Below, piece after piece: positions 20,897 through 29,129 of a stretch of DNA of 64,000 nucleotides. Position 1 is the stretch's first letter, and each line of letters opens with the position of its first letter. Origin of the DNA: Bacillus marasmi (GTDB lineage: Bacteria; Bacillota; Bacilli; Bacillales; Cytobacillaceae). The notes beneath the pieces are model-generated. The model was not told the DNA's origin, made no database searches, and saw only the letters and a list, made by a program, of their open reading frames with translations. The stretch lies in contig NZ_LR656165.1 in the NCBI RefSeq assembly GCF_902168435.1, forward strand, positions 124,001 to 188,000, read 5' to 3'. Both the position numbers and the translations under genes were made by a program.

Positions 20897-21103
20897 TTAT
20901 CGAAAACGGCCAATCACATAAAAAACAATCGATAAAATAACGCTTAATAAAATCGACGTCACAACTGGAAAATAAAAAGTTGTGTTGCCCTTTTTAAAAA
21001 CGATATCACCAGGCAGTTTTCCTAAATGAATAAAATTCATGATGAATCCGATAACAAAAATGATTGCTCCAATCATCATAATGGTTTTCGCCATACCTGT
21101 CAT
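20897..21103 (-). CDS. DUF2905 small membrane protein (YrzS type)
   Basis: A 68-residue protein with two membrane helices and the family motif LGKLPGDIVFKKGN between them. Its ATG shares one base with the ruvB stop codon (TAATG), so translation is coupled to ruvB. The family is widespread in Firmicutes and has no established function. The position between ruvB and queA is conserved. Confidence 0.9.
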   Translation of the reverse strand: MTGMAKTIMMIGAIIFVIGFIMNFIHLGKLPGDIVFKKGNTTFYFPVVTSILLSVILSIVFYVIGRFR

Positions 21104-22104
21104 TAATTATCAGGCACCTCCAGATTAAAATGACGATAAACTAAATCAGTCACGATACGGCCGCGCGGTGTTCGCTGCAAAAAACCAATCTGCAGCAGGT
21201 ACGGCTCATATACATCCTCAATCGTCGTCGACTCCTCACCGATTGATGCGGCAATTGTGTCCAATCCGACTGGGCCTCCTCGAAATCTTTCAATGATCCC
21301 TTTAAGTAATTTATGGTCAATATGGTCAAGACCTAAACGGTCAACCTGCAATCTCTGTAGCGATTCATTAGCCATGGCTAAATCTATATGACCCGTTCCA
21401 CGAACTTGGGCAAAGTCCCGCACCCTTCTTAGAAGGCGATTGGCAATCCTTGGCGTTCCCCTTGAACGGCGACCGATTTCCTCAGCTGCCTGTGGTTCAA
21501 TTTCCGTATCAAGAATTTCTGCGGTTCTTGCTACGATATCCGTAAGCTGCGCCACATTATAGTATTCGAGTCGTCCATGAACACCGAAGCGATCCCTTAA
21601 CGGTGCTGAAATCGAGCCAGCTCTCGTTGTTGCCCCTACTAATGTAAATGGAGGTAAATCAAGACGTACTGAGCGTGCGCTTGGACCTTTGCCAATGACA
21701 ATATCGAGGCAAAAATCCTCCATGGCTGGATAGAGCACCTCTTCAATCGATCGCTGTAGTCGATGTATTTCATCAATGAAAAGGACATCCCCAGGCTCAA
21801 GAGAAGTTAGAATCGCCGCTAAGTCTCCTGGACGTTCAATTGCCGGACCAGAGGTAGTTCGGATATTAACGCCCATTTCATTAGCAATAATGGTTGCTAG
21901 TGTTGTTTTTCCAAGCCCCGGTGGACCATACAACAAAACATGATCCAGTGTTTCCTGACGAAGCTTTGCTGCTTTAATAAAAATATCTAGATTTTCTTTG
22001 ATTTTATTTTGTCCAATGTACTGGGTTAATGTTTGTGGCCGTAAGCTTTGCTCATAGGAATCATCCCGGTCGTCCGCTTCGGCAGAAATAAGCCTATCAT
22101 CCAT
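21103..22104 (-). CDS. ruvB: Holliday junction branch-migration ATPase RuvB
   Basis: AAA+ motor that drives Holliday-junction branch migration with RuvA. 333 residues from the ATG at 22104; an upstream GTG is within the GGGTGAG ribosome site and is rejected. Walker [12 protein letters not shown], Walker B FIDEIHRL, sensor 1 GATTRAG, an arginine-finger region (LRDRFG), and a C-terminal winged helix ([13 protein letters not shown]) are all intact. It overlaps the DUF2905 start by one base and follows ruvA by 32 bp. Confidence 0.98.
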   Translation of the reverse strand: MDDRLISAEADDRDDSYEQSLRPQTLTQYIGQNKIKENLDIFIKAAKLRQETLDHVLLYGPPGLGKTTLATIIANEMGVNIRTTSGPAIERPGDLAAILTSLEPGDVLFIDEIHRLQRSIEEVLYPAMEDFCLDIVIGKGPSARSVRLDLPPFTLVGATTRAGSISAPLRDRFGVHGRLEYYNVAQLTDIVARTAEILDTEIEPQAAEEIGRRSRGTPRIANRLLRRVRDFAQVRGTGHIDLAMANESLQRLQVDRLGLDHIDHKLLKGIIERFRGGPVGLDTIAASIGEESTTIEDVYEPYLLQIGFLQRTPRGRIVTDLVYRHFNLEVPDN

Positions 22105-22136
22105 GAGTTCTCTCACCCTTTTTGTGTATCAATCTT

Positions 22137-22745
22137 CTATCTTAACAGCTTTTGTAAGGCTTTCTTTATATATTGGTCAGTCGAAAGCTTTTCTTTTTGC
22201 AACTCAGGGGCAATTTTTCGAATTTCCTTATCAGAATAACCAAGCGCTTTAAGTGCAAGCTCAGCTTCCTCCCATTCTGCTAACGATGGCTGTTGGAAGC
22301 GGTCCTCACCCGCCGTAAATAAATCTGGGAAGTAGTCCGGAACAATCGCTTGTAGCTTTCCTTTTAAATCAAGAATCATTTGTCGAGCGGTTTTCTTGCC
22401 AACTCCTGGGAATTTAATCAAGAATGCTTCATCTTCGCTTTCAATTGCAGCAATCACTTGCTCAGGATTTCCAGATGCAAGAATCGCGAGCGCTCCCTTC
22501 GGTCCAATCCCCGACACATTAAGAAGTTTCGTAAATAGCGCTTTTTCTTCCTTCGCTTGAAATCCGTATAGTGCCATAATATCTTCGCGCACATAATGAT
22601 AGGTGTAGATTTTGATATATTGACCGATTTGTCTTGAAAAAACAAACGGATTTGGCGTGATAATTTGATAGCCAATCCCCTGATTCTCAACGACGATGTA
22701 CTCTGGTCCTACTGATTCAATGCTGCCTTTTATGTATTCAAACAA
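22137..22745 (-). CDS. ruvA: Holliday junction DNA-binding protein RuvA
   Basis: Tetrameric junction-binding partner of RuvB, 202 residues from the TTG at 22745. The conserved RuvA opening (F-E-Y-I-K-G) begins directly after this TTG, and GAGGAG precedes it at 9-10 nt. A GTG eight codons upstream has no site. An N-terminal OB fold (GIGYQI), two helix-hairpin-helix motifs ([32 protein letters not shown]) and the C-terminal RuvB-contacting three-helix domain are visible. Confidence 0.97.
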   Translation of the reverse strand: MFEYIKGSIESVGPEYIVVENQGIGYQIITPNPFVFSRQIGQYIKIYTYHYVREDIMALYGFQAKEEKALFTKLLNVSGIGPKGALAILASGNPEQVIAAIESEDEAFLIKFPGVGKKTARQMILDLKGKLQAIVPDYFPDLFTAGEDRFQQPSLAEWEEAELALKALGYSDKEIRKIAPELQKEKLSTDQYIKKALQKLLR

Positions 22746-22782
22746 ATGCTTTCTCTCCTCAAATTTCACTGTTACTCATTGT

Positions 22783-22810
22783 ATCATATCATTTTTCGCA
22801 GCATGAACAA
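22783..22810 (-). promoter_or_regulatory. Candidate sigma-A promoter of the ruvA operon
   Basis: TTGTTC at 22810-22805, a 16-bp spacer, TATGAT at 22788-22783, about 40 bp upstream of the ruvA start. Confidence 0.5.
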
Positions 22811-22904
22811 AAATCTTAATGTCTGAAAATTGTTATGGGTGGGGGTATGAGGTAGAGTGTTGGTGAATGTGGTGAATTGAAGCGTTGGCTACGAAGATTT
22901 TGAT

Positions 22905-23015
22905 TACCTTTTTTTGGATTTTCGCTCTATCGTTACCGCTCAAGCACTTTTTCGAGGTTCACGGGCACGATTCTCGCTCTATCGTTACCGCTCTAGCATT
23001 TTACCGAAAATCTCG
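22905..23015. repeat. 52-bp repeat, two units
   Basis: TCGCTCTATCGTTACCGCTC occurs at 22922 and again at 22974, exactly 52 bp apart, followed by CTAGCA-type sequence and a T-rich stretch. It lies in the 343-bp ruvA-bofC gap, which otherwise holds only the bofC terminator and the ruvA promoter. Confidence 0.85.
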
Positions 23016-23044
23016 GGCACAAAAGTATCAAATTTCCAAATAGC

Positions 23045-23072
23045 AAAAGCTGAACCACATAGGAGTTCAGCC
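23045..23072 (-). terminator. Terminator after bofC
   Basis: GCTGAAC-TCCTATGTG-GTTCAGC followed by TTTT on the minus strand, 17 bp past the bofC stop. Confidence 0.85.
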
Positions 23073-23088
23073 TCGTCGCAAAGAATAG

Positions 23089-23604
23089 CTATTCATATTT
23101 TGTATATGGCTTAAAGGTTTCCAATACCTGTTGGTAGCGGTCCTTCGTTTTGATTGGGATGCCCTTCAAAAGCTGCTGTTTTTTTCGGCTTTCGAGTTTC
23201 CCGACATCAATTTGATAAAAAGAATGAATAATCTTTGAGTGTTTTGGCTTCCCGTAAAATATCGTCAGTATGCCCTCATCAGTTATCCCAAAATATCCGT
23301 TTGCTTTTAAAAGTGGAGAAATATCATCGATGACATATCGAAATACTAGCTTGTCACCTTTTTTGCTGATAAATTGCCATTGATCATACCTATCCTGAAC
23401 CTCGGCAATCGAGCTGGCAGTTTCCGTTACGACCTCTTCACTTACATCCCCATCTAAATACACTCGCTGCAAAATAATCGTAACCTTCTGCTCTGTTGCT
23501 GCCAAATGCCTTGGTAGATTCTCAGCTGCATCGATTTCTTGGTTGAAAAATAGCACCAAAAAACTCGTTGCGACGGCAATTAACACGGACATTCTGGCAT
23601 TCAT
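23089..23604 (-). CDS. bofC: Forespore intercompartmental signalling protein BofC
   Basis: A 171-residue secreted protein (B. subtilis 170) that acts in the intermembrane space of the sporangium. It inhibits SpoIVB-dependent activation of pro-sigma-K processing. The N-terminal signal segment (SVLIAVATSFLVLFF) is followed by the BofC domain with TVILQRVYLDGDV-like sequence (VTIILQRVYLDGDVSE) and the C-terminal DISPLLKANGYFGIT motif. The ATG at 23604 follows AGAGGTGATC. The upstream region has a plausible forespore promoter. Confidence 0.93.
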   Translation of the reverse strand: MNARMSVLIAVATSFLVLFFNQEIDAAENLPRHLAATEQKVTIILQRVYLDGDVSEEVVTETASSIAEVQDRYDQWQFISKKGDKLVFRYVIDDISPLLKANGYFGITDEGILTIFYGKPKHSKIIHSFYQIDVGKLESRKKQQLLKGIPIKTKDRYQQVLETFKPYTKYE

Positions 23605-23657
23605 AGTGATCACCTCTTTTAAAAATAGGAAACCAATAAACATGAACTTTACGTATA

Positions 23658-23686
23658 TAGCATGACCATACAAAGAAAAATTATCC
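23658..23686 (-). promoter_or_regulatory. Candidate sigma-G/sigma-F promoter of bofC
   Basis: CATGCTA at 23664-23658 fits the forespore -10 consensus CATnnTA. GGATA at 23686-23682 is 17 bp upstream and resembles the -35. B. subtilis bofC is expressed in the forespore. Consensus match only. Confidence 0.45.
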
Positions 23687-23726
23687 TTTCAAAAAATGAA
23701 CAATCATCAACAACACTGATAAACCT

Positions 23727-23770
23727 AAAAAACAAAGCAGAACCCTCTCAACTTGAAGGTTCTGCTTTGC
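23727..23770 (-). terminator. Terminator after the YhcN-type lipoprotein gene
   Basis: GCAAAGCAGAACC and GGTTCTGCTTTG arms with a short loop and a T run on the minus strand. Confidence 0.93.
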
Positions 23771-23779
23771 ATATAAAGA

Positions 23780-24673
23780 TTATCGAGCTTGATTAAAGTT
23801 ATTGGACTTCAGTATGTTTCTTAGGTCTTGGTCGTACTCATCACGGTAACCGTTCCGTTCCGTCATGCTGCGAACGCGTTGGAAACTGCCTTGGTCTGTC
23901 ACGATTGTAATCGTCCGACCATTGGTATATCCTTTGACTGCTTGCTCGATTTTTTGCCTTGTTTTTGCAGCATTATGGTAATTCGCTAAATCTACGGCAA
24001 TGACAACCTGATTGTTGTTAACAATCGATTGGACTTTTTTAACATTCTCCACGGCGCCAACCGTTTTATTGAGTTGATTAGTTAAGCTTACATTATTGGC
24101 CGGATTAGGGGTTCCCATAATACGTGTTTGATTTCCATCTGTTTTGCGATTATATCTAACGTTGTTTGTTCCATAGATATTGTTATTTGCTCCATCCCCG
24201 GTAATCACATTATTGTTATTACTTCCGTAAATTCCATCACGATTGTTATCCACTGTTGACCTTAACGTGCTAGCGCGGTTGCCATCTAGATGACCATGGT
24301 AGTTGGCATCACTGCGGCTAAAGCGATTATCCCTCTCAAAAAAATTTCGGTCGGAATTCGCCAAAGGTCTGGTTGGATTTTTTGGATTCCCATTTTCGTC
24401 CTTCTCATCGAGGTATTGCCCGCGGCCATTACGGCCTGTTGCTCCTTCTGTCCCAAGCGAATGATCCATTATTTCTGTTAATGGACCATCATTATCATTC
24501 TCGTCTAAAATCTGGACATTACCACCATTGTTGTGATTTTCATTGGAATAATATCCAAATGGCTGAACTCGTTTGGTATTGCGGTCTTGTACGGCAGACT
24601 CGTCATTACCGCAGCCTGCTAGCCCTATTGACAAGAAGCCAATAACCGGAATTAGGAAACGTTTTTTATTCAA
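23780..24673 (-). CDS. YhcN/YlaJ-family sporulation lipoprotein (CoxA-like)
   Basis: A 297-residue lipoprotein starting at the TTG at 24673, with AAGGGGG 8 nt upstream. The basic start NKKRFLIPVIGFLS leads to the lipobox LAGC, so the mature protein begins at that cysteine. Residues 30-180 are rich in Asn, Asp and Gly and probably disordered. The C-terminal 110 residues form the YhcN/YlaJ domain (VKKVQSIVNNNQVVIAVDL). In B. subtilis the YhcN-type spore cortex protein CoxA is also near safA, so this is the likely counterpart. The ribosome site is buried in a hairpin. Confidence 0.83.
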   Translation of the reverse strand: MNKKRFLIPVIGFLSIGLAGCGNDESAVQDRNTKRVQPFGYYSNENHNNGGNVQILDENDNDGPLTEIMDHSLGTEGATGRNGRGQYLDEKDENGNPKNPTRPLANSDRNFFERDNRFSRSDANYHGHLDGNRASTLRSTVDNNRDGIYGSNNNNVITGDGANNNIYGTNNVRYNRKTDGNQTRIMGTPNPANNVSLTNQLNKTVGAVENVKKVQSIVNNNQVVIAVDLANYHNAAKTRQKIEQAVKGYTNGRTITIVTDQGSFQRVRSMTERNGYRDEYDQDLRNILKSNNFNQAR

Positions 24674-24678
24674 ACGAA

Positions 24679-24742
24679 AAACCCCCTTGGCTAACATGTG
24701 AGCACGAGGCTCCCCATTAGTTTGTGTGCAAGTAGGGGGTTT
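24679..24742 (-). promoter_or_regulatory. Hairpin sequestering the ribosome site of the YhcN-type gene
   Basis: AAACCCCCT at 24742-24734 pairs perfectly with AGGGGGTTT at 24687-24679, which contains the Shine-Dalgarno sequence. The loop of about 46 nt has a small internal GAGC/GCTC stem. The arm ends in TTTTT, so it could also act as a terminator for nadE. Confidence 0.55.
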
Positions 24743-24756
24743 CATTACTGTTAATA

Positions 24757-24776
24757 ACTGCCCTATTAGAGGCAGT
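24757..24776 (-). terminator. Weak terminator hairpin after nadE
   Basis: ACTGCC-TCTAATAG-GGCAGT immediately after nadE, followed by only TTATT. Partial termination is likely. Confidence 0.45.
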
Positions 24777-24782
24777 ACCAAC

Positions 24783-25526
24783 TTAATTAAATTTTGGCGG
24801 TGCTGCAGCAAGATTGCGTTTATGCTCGGATATACGATGAAGTCGATCAATAATTTGTTGATCCTTTTCTGGAATGGCTTCTCCCTTCAAAAATCGATCA
24901 ATCATATCATAGGTCGTACCCATTTCATTTTCATCCGTTTGACCTTCCCAAAGCCCGGCGCTTGGAGCTTTCGTAATTACTTCCTCTGGAACACCTAAAG
25001 CTCTTGCCAGTTCGCGGACCTCACCTTTTGTAAAATGAACAAGTGGAACTAGATCCACACCACCGTCGCCATATTTTGTAAAATAACCAGTATGCCATTC
25101 TGCAGCATTGTCGGTTCCAACAACCAAATAACCAAAATTATTCGCTACAGCATACAGCGTTGTCATTCTAAGACGAGCCCGGGTATTGGCATCTCCCAAT
25201 TGAGCGCGATTCTCGTTCCAATCACCTGATTGCTTTAACTGCTCCTCAACAGTCGCAAATAATGCTTTATGAGTTTCAGTTAATTCTATCTCAACATGCT
25301 TGATACCACAGCTTTCAATTACTCTTAGCGCATCTTCGCGATCCTGTGGGTTACTTTTTAACGGCATAATCACACCTAGCGAGTTATTGGGAAACGCTCT
25401 TTTTATTAAATGTGCGACGACTGCAGAATCAATTCCTCCGCTAACTCCGACAATCAATCCATTTGTTCCGCTTTCTTTGACCTTTTGCTGTAACCATTGG
25501 ACTAATTTTTCAATCACCTGTTCCAT
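24783..25526 (-). CDS. nadE: Ammonia-dependent NAD synthetase
   Basis: Makes NAD from deamido-NAD with ATP and ammonia. 247 residues with no glutaminase domain, so the ammonia-dependent type. The PP-loop SGGIDSAVV is at residues 30-38. Further family elements are PLKSNPQDREDA, NTRARLRMTTLY, GTDNAAEW, FTKYGDGGVDLVPL and a C-terminal KRNLAAAPPKF. It is not at this position in B. subtilis. The NAD-related regulator niaR is 3 kb away on the other strand. Confidence 0.96.
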   Translation of the reverse strand: MEQVIEKLVQWLQQKVKESGTNGLIVGVSGGIDSAVVAHLIKRAFPNNSLGVIMPLKSNPQDREDALRVIESCGIKHVEIELTETHKALFATVEEQLKQSGDWNENRAQLGDANTRARLRMTTLYAVANNFGYLVVGTDNAAEWHTGYFTKYGDGGVDLVPLVHFTKGEVRELARALGVPEEVITKAPSAGLWEGQTDENEMGTTYDMIDRFLKGEAIPEKDQQIIDRLHRISEHKRNLAAAPPKFN

Positions 25527-25559
25527 ATTCTTCTTCCTTTCGATTGCAATGTTTAGTTG

Positions 25560-26534
25560 TTATTTTACCACAATCTTAAGTTCTTTAAGGAATTGTTGGC
25601 GCTGTTGGTATTGATTTGTTGTTAATTCAATTGTTTGAATCAGTTTTTTAGGTCGATAACAGGAACCATTTTTTATGATTCGATTCCATTCGCGGAAAAT
25701 ATCAGTAGGATACATCAATGCATATAAAAATGCCCGATGCTGTAAATAGTGCTGAAACAATGGGTGATTGGCCAAATTCTGTAATGACCAATTGAGATAA
25801 GGCAGGATCCGATTAGCATACTGAAGCAAATCAGCACTCTCATGTCCAATCGAAATGAGATCAAAATCAATTAAATTTAGTTTTCCCGATTTTGATTTTA
25901 AAAAATTATGATGGGCAACATCACCATGTAAAATGACAGGTTGGGAATCATCTCCAAACTCCATATTCTCTCGTTTCATCCCTGCTAATGCTAAATTCCC
26001 CCATTCTAACAATTCTCGGTACATCGAAACGGGAAGGTAATTTTCGATGACTGGTTTATTTTTCACAAATTGATGGAAGCGATCCTGCCATTTTTCCAAT
26101 AATTGAAACGGGGGGATAACCTGCTCAAAGCTTTTGGCAAACTGCTTTGTCGTTAAGTGAAAGGAATGCAAGAGCTCAAGGCCAGCTGTGCGATTAGCTT
26201 CACTCAAGTAAGAAAACGATTCTCGGTGCGGCTCTAGATATTCAATCCAACCCCAATATTTTTTATTAAAATAAACCGGATTTTCCGAAAAACGAAGGAA
26301 GGAATACGTTTGCAAAAAGCCATGTTTTTTCAAGGATGATGTAAAAGCTTCTTGTAAGTGCAAGCGGTGCAGCGATGAATAGCCTTTTAAAATATAAGCT
26401 CGGCGGTCTGTATCAATGTAGTAAACATTTTCTCGGATTTTTTTTACCTTAAAAACCGTAAACGGAACTGATTTGTTTAAAATGGAAAGGAGACGACTGT
26501 TAAATACATCGTCTCCAAATGTTTTAGCCTTCAT
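25560..26534 (-). CDS. Protein-kinase-fold protein (aminoglycoside phosphotransferase/CotS-like), probably spore-related
   Basis: A 324-residue protein. The APH-type catalytic loop HGDVAHHNFL and metal-binding motif LIDFDLI are intact, and an N-lobe strand (AYILKGYSSLHRLH) carries a candidate ATP-binding lysine. The gene starts at the ATG at 26534, overlapping safA by 11 bp with GAGGAAAG upstream, so it is translationally coupled to a spore coat gene. Bacillus CotS/CotI/YutH-type coat proteins share this fold. The substrate is unknown, and an antibiotic-resistance role is not suggested. Confidence 0.75.
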   Translation of the reverse strand: MKAKTFGDDVFNSRLLSILNKSVPFTVFKVKKIRENVYYIDTDRRAYILKGYSSLHRLHLQEAFTSSLKKHGFLQTYSFLRFSENPVYFNKKYWGWIEYLEPHRESFSYLSEANRTAGLELLHSFHLTTKQFAKSFEQVIPPFQLLEKWQDRFHQFVKNKPVIENYLPVSMYRELLEWGNLALAGMKRENMEFGDDSQPVILHGDVAHHNFLKSKSGKLNLIDFDLISIGHESADLLQYANRILPYLNWSLQNLANHPLFQHYLQHRAFLYALMYPTDIFREWNRIIKNGSCYRPKKLIQTIELTTNQYQQRQQFLKELKIVVK

Positions 26535-28317
26535 ATTCACTGCTTTCCTCACGACTTGGATAACCCATTTGACCCGATGCGAAAGGATTCACATATTGCT
26601 GCTGACCGTAAAATGGTGAATATACTTGCCCTGCCTGTGGAAAATATGGCGCTCCCCCATGTGGGTGCATTGGTCCTCCAGGCATCGGTGCGGCTCCCTG
26701 CGGGAATGATGGCATTCCTGCTTGAGATGGTTGTTGCATCGGTACGCCGCCTTGCTGGAATTCAGGTGCTCCTTGCTGGAACGGCATCCCTTGCGGAGCT
26801 CCTGGCATGCCCCCTCCTACTGGACCTTGTGGACCTCCACAACCACAATCCGCTGTTCCGGCAACAGGTGGTGGATTAGTCATCCCCATTGGCGCTGTTT
26901 GTGGAAATGGATTTTGCATCATATCAGGAGATTCCCACATTCCTTGCATTTGCGGCCCGCCATGCATTGGGAAAAATGGCATCCCTTGTGGTGCACCACC
27001 AAATCCAAATGGGAAATGTCCTGGAGGTAGCCCTGTTCCTGGTAATACAGGTGAAATTGGATATTGCGGTCCTCCAAATGGGATTCCTTGATGTCCTGCA
27101 AATGAAGGGTCCATCATTTGGCCAGCTTGTGGATATGCTGGAAAGTCCATTGGTTGGGTTTGCCCTGTTGGCATAAATTGTTCCATTGGCATCTGCTGCT
27201 GTGGTAGCATCGATTGGTCCATTGGCATTTGCTGCTGTGGTGGCATCGCCTGACCCATTGGCATTTGCTGTTGTGGAGCCATCGCCTGACCCATTGGCAT
27301 TTGCTGAAGTGGCGGCATCGCCTGGCCCATTGGCATTTGTTGTTGTAGCGGCATCGCCTGACCCATTGGCATTTGTTGTTGTGGTGGCATCGCCTGACCC
27401 ATTGGCATTTGTTGTTGTGGTGGCATCGCCTGACCCATCGGCTGTTGGAATGCTTGAACTCCAGCTACTTGACCACCTGGTTGCATTGGTGGCATAAAGT
27501 CCGATGACTCGTCAAAATCTGGTGCGAACGCTTGTGGCGCCATTCCAGCTTGTGGATTCATCATCCCTTGAGTTTGCGGGAATGGTGCTGCCTGGTGGAA
27601 TGGTGCTGCCTGGTGATACGGCGGACACGGTAATCCTGATCCCGGTAATACTGGTGAAATTGGATACATATAACCTGGTGGGCAAGGGAACATGGGTTGA
27701 ACACACTCCTCTTGAATTGGTTGTTGTTGTACAGGCGCTTGTATCGGACTTTCAACAACTTCTTCCTTTAGTGGCGGTGGCGGTGGCGGTGCAGGTTGTT
27801 CCACCTTTACGTTCGCCATGTTCATCATGTAATAGTTATTGATATCGATTTCTGGAATCTTTGGTAGAGGTATTTTTGGAATGAAAGGCTTCTTCGGAAC
27901 TTCCTTGATTGGAGCTTCTTTGATTGGCATTTCTTTGATTGGCATCTCTTTGACCGGCATTTCTTTGACTGGCATTTCTTTAATTGGGGCTTCTTTAACT
28001 GGTTGCTCCTTAACAATTGGCTGTTCCTTCATAATCGGTTGCTCTTTCACAATCGGTTGTTCCTTAACGATTGGCTGTTCTTTAGCGATTGGCATTTCCT
28101 TTTTAGCGCCCATATTGATTTTTGCCGGCGCTCCTCCGTACGGGGTTTCCTTTTTAATTGTTCCCCCAGTGGTCGGAACTTTAATTTTCATACCGGGCAT
28201 AATCATATCAGGGTTGCTGAGCTGGTTGTTTAATTTCTTCAGCTCTTCAAAATTCACGCCGTACTTCTTGGCGATTTTCCAAAGAGTATCACCTTTCTGT
28301 ACGATATGGATCTTCAC
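26524..28317 (-). CDS. safA: Spore coat assembly protein SafA
   Basis: Morphogenetic protein that localises at the cortex/coat interface. 597 residues from the GTG at 28317, preceded by AGGAGGGG. An N-terminal LysM domain (residues 1-50, KIHIVQKGDTLWKIAKKYG) binds cortex peptidoglycan. It is followed by lysine/glutamate/proline repeats (KEQPIV, KEMPIKE; about 75-135). A long Pro/Met/Gln/Gly-rich tail then has about eight 12-residue repeats near MGQAMPPQQQMP (about residues 280-375) and YPISPVLPGSGLP elements shared with B. subtilis SafA. It is larger than the B. subtilis protein (about 390). A sigma-E-like promoter lies upstream. Confidence 0.95.
   Translation of the reverse strand: MKIHIVQKGDTLWKIAKKYGVNFEELKKLNNQLSNPDMIMPGMKIKVPTTGGTIKKETPYGGAPAKINMGAKKEMPIAKEQPIVKEQPIVKEQPIMKEQPIVKEQPVKEAPIKEMPVKEMPVKEMPIKEMPIKEAPIKEVPKKPFIPKIPLPKIPEIDINNYYMMNMANVKVEQPAPPPPPPLKEEVVESPIQAPVQQQPIQEECVQPMFPCPPGYMYPISPVLPGSGLPCPPYHQAAPFHQAAPFPQTQGMMNPQAGMAPQAFAPDFDESSDFMPPMQPGGQVAGVQAFQQPMGQAMPPQQQMPMGQAMPPQQQMPMGQAMPLQQQMPMGQAMPPLQQMPMGQAMAPQQQMPMGQAMPPQQQMPMDQSMLPQQQMPMEQFMPTGQTQPMDFPAYPQAGQMMDPSFAGHQGIPFGGPQYPISPVLPGTGLPPGHFPFGFGGAPQGMPFFPMHGGPQMQGMWESPDMMQNPFPQTAPMGMTNPPPVAGTADCGCGGPQGPVGGGMPGAPQGMPFQQGAPEFQQGGVPMQQPSQAGMPSFPQGAAPMPGGPMHPHGGAPYFPQAGQVYSPFYGQQQYVNPFASGQMGYPSREESSEYEG
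27180..27450 (-). repeat. 36-bp in-frame tandem repeat within safA
   Basis: About eight units at exactly 36-bp spacing (for example 27247 and 27283) encode MGQAMPPQQQMP with small variation. Copy number is likely to vary among strains. Confidence 0.9.
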
Positions 28318-28352
28318 ACTGATTCCCCTCCTAAGGTGGCATAAGTCCATAC

Positions 28353-28378
28353 ATTGTATGTCGAAGTGGGCAATTTGC
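28353..28378 (-). promoter_or_regulatory. Candidate sigma-E promoter of safA
   Basis: CATACAAT at 28360-28353 matches the sigma-E -10 exactly, and an ATA core lies 18 bp upstream. It is about 36 bp before the safA GTG. safA of B. subtilis is known to be sigma-E dependent. Confidence 0.65.
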
Positions 28379-28529
28379 TATTCATCCACACAAAAAATTT
28401 AGATTTTAGTAAATCATATGAGTTAGTGCTTTTTTTCATTACTTTTTGAAGGAATCGTGTTGGATAGTTAGATGTCACAGTTAATGTATGATAAAATGGG
28501 GAATCATCAGAGGGGTAAGGTGAACGATA

Positions 28530-29069
28530 TTGAAAGAACAAAGAAGAAAAATTTTAGGCGATGAAAGACGGACCTTGCTTCTAAATCTCCTCAAAAATAG
28601 CACTCAACCCATCACGGGCAGTGAATTAGCCTCTAGAACCAAAGTTTCTAGACAAGTCATTGTTGGCGATATTACGATATTAAAAGCAAAAAAAGAACCG
28701 ATTATCGCTACTAGCATGGGTTATTTATACTTAAAACCGCAAGGCGTCGAGGAAGTCATTGAGCGAACTATTGCCGTATCTCATCCACCAGAACGCACAG
28801 AGGAAGAACTCAATATATTGGTCGATCACGGTGTTACCGTTAAGGACGTCCGCATCGAGCACCCTGTCTACGGTGATTTAACGGCCTCCATCATGGTCTC
28901 AAACCGTAACGATGTCAAGCATTTCATGGAAAAAGTCCGGGCAACGAAAGCTTCATACTTATCAGAGTTGACGAACGGAATTCATTTACATACTATTTCG
29001 GCTGCAACTGTGGAAACGTTAGATCGTGCAGAAGCAGCCTTGAAGCAGGGTGGATTTTTAATTGAGTAG
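28530..29069 (+). CDS. niaR: NAD biosynthesis transcriptional repressor NiaR (YrxA)
   Basis: A 179-residue niacin-responsive repressor. An N-terminal winged HTH (ERRTLLLNLLKNSTQPITGS, ELASRTKVSRQVIVGDI) is followed by a 3H domain with the conserved histidines visible in DHGVTVKDVRIEHPVYGD, IHLHTIS and HFMEKV. The start is a TTG at 28530 with AAGGTGA upstream. In B. subtilis it is divergent from the nadB-nadC-nadA and nifS genes and next to safA. Here safA is the direct neighbour and those genes are absent. Confidence 0.95.
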   Translation: MKEQRRKILGDERRTLLLNLLKNSTQPITGSELASRTKVSRQVIVGDITILKAKKEPIIATSMGYLYLKPQGVEEVIERTIAVSHPPERTEEELNILVDHGVTVKDVRIEHPVYGDLTASIMVSNRNDVKHFMEKVRATKASYLSELTNGIHLHTISAATVETLDRAEAALKQGGFLIE

Positions 29070-29129
29070 AGTGCAGCCAATGGAATTGTGCTCTTTTTGT
29101 TTGTGGTAGTTTTGGGAATCGAAAGTTTG

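Noticed and set aside
24290-24645. Plus-strand frames opposite the YhcN-type gene
   Set aside because: No ribosome site; they derive from the Asn/Asp-rich linker codons on the other strand.
27186-27842. Long plus-strand reading frames rich in Ala/Val/Pro
   Set aside because: They are antisense to the repeat region of safA and arise from its codon pattern; no ribosome sites.
28314-28541. Minus-strand 75-codon frame between safA and niaR
   Set aside because: It overlaps the safA start and the niaR 5' end, has no ribosome site and resembles no family.
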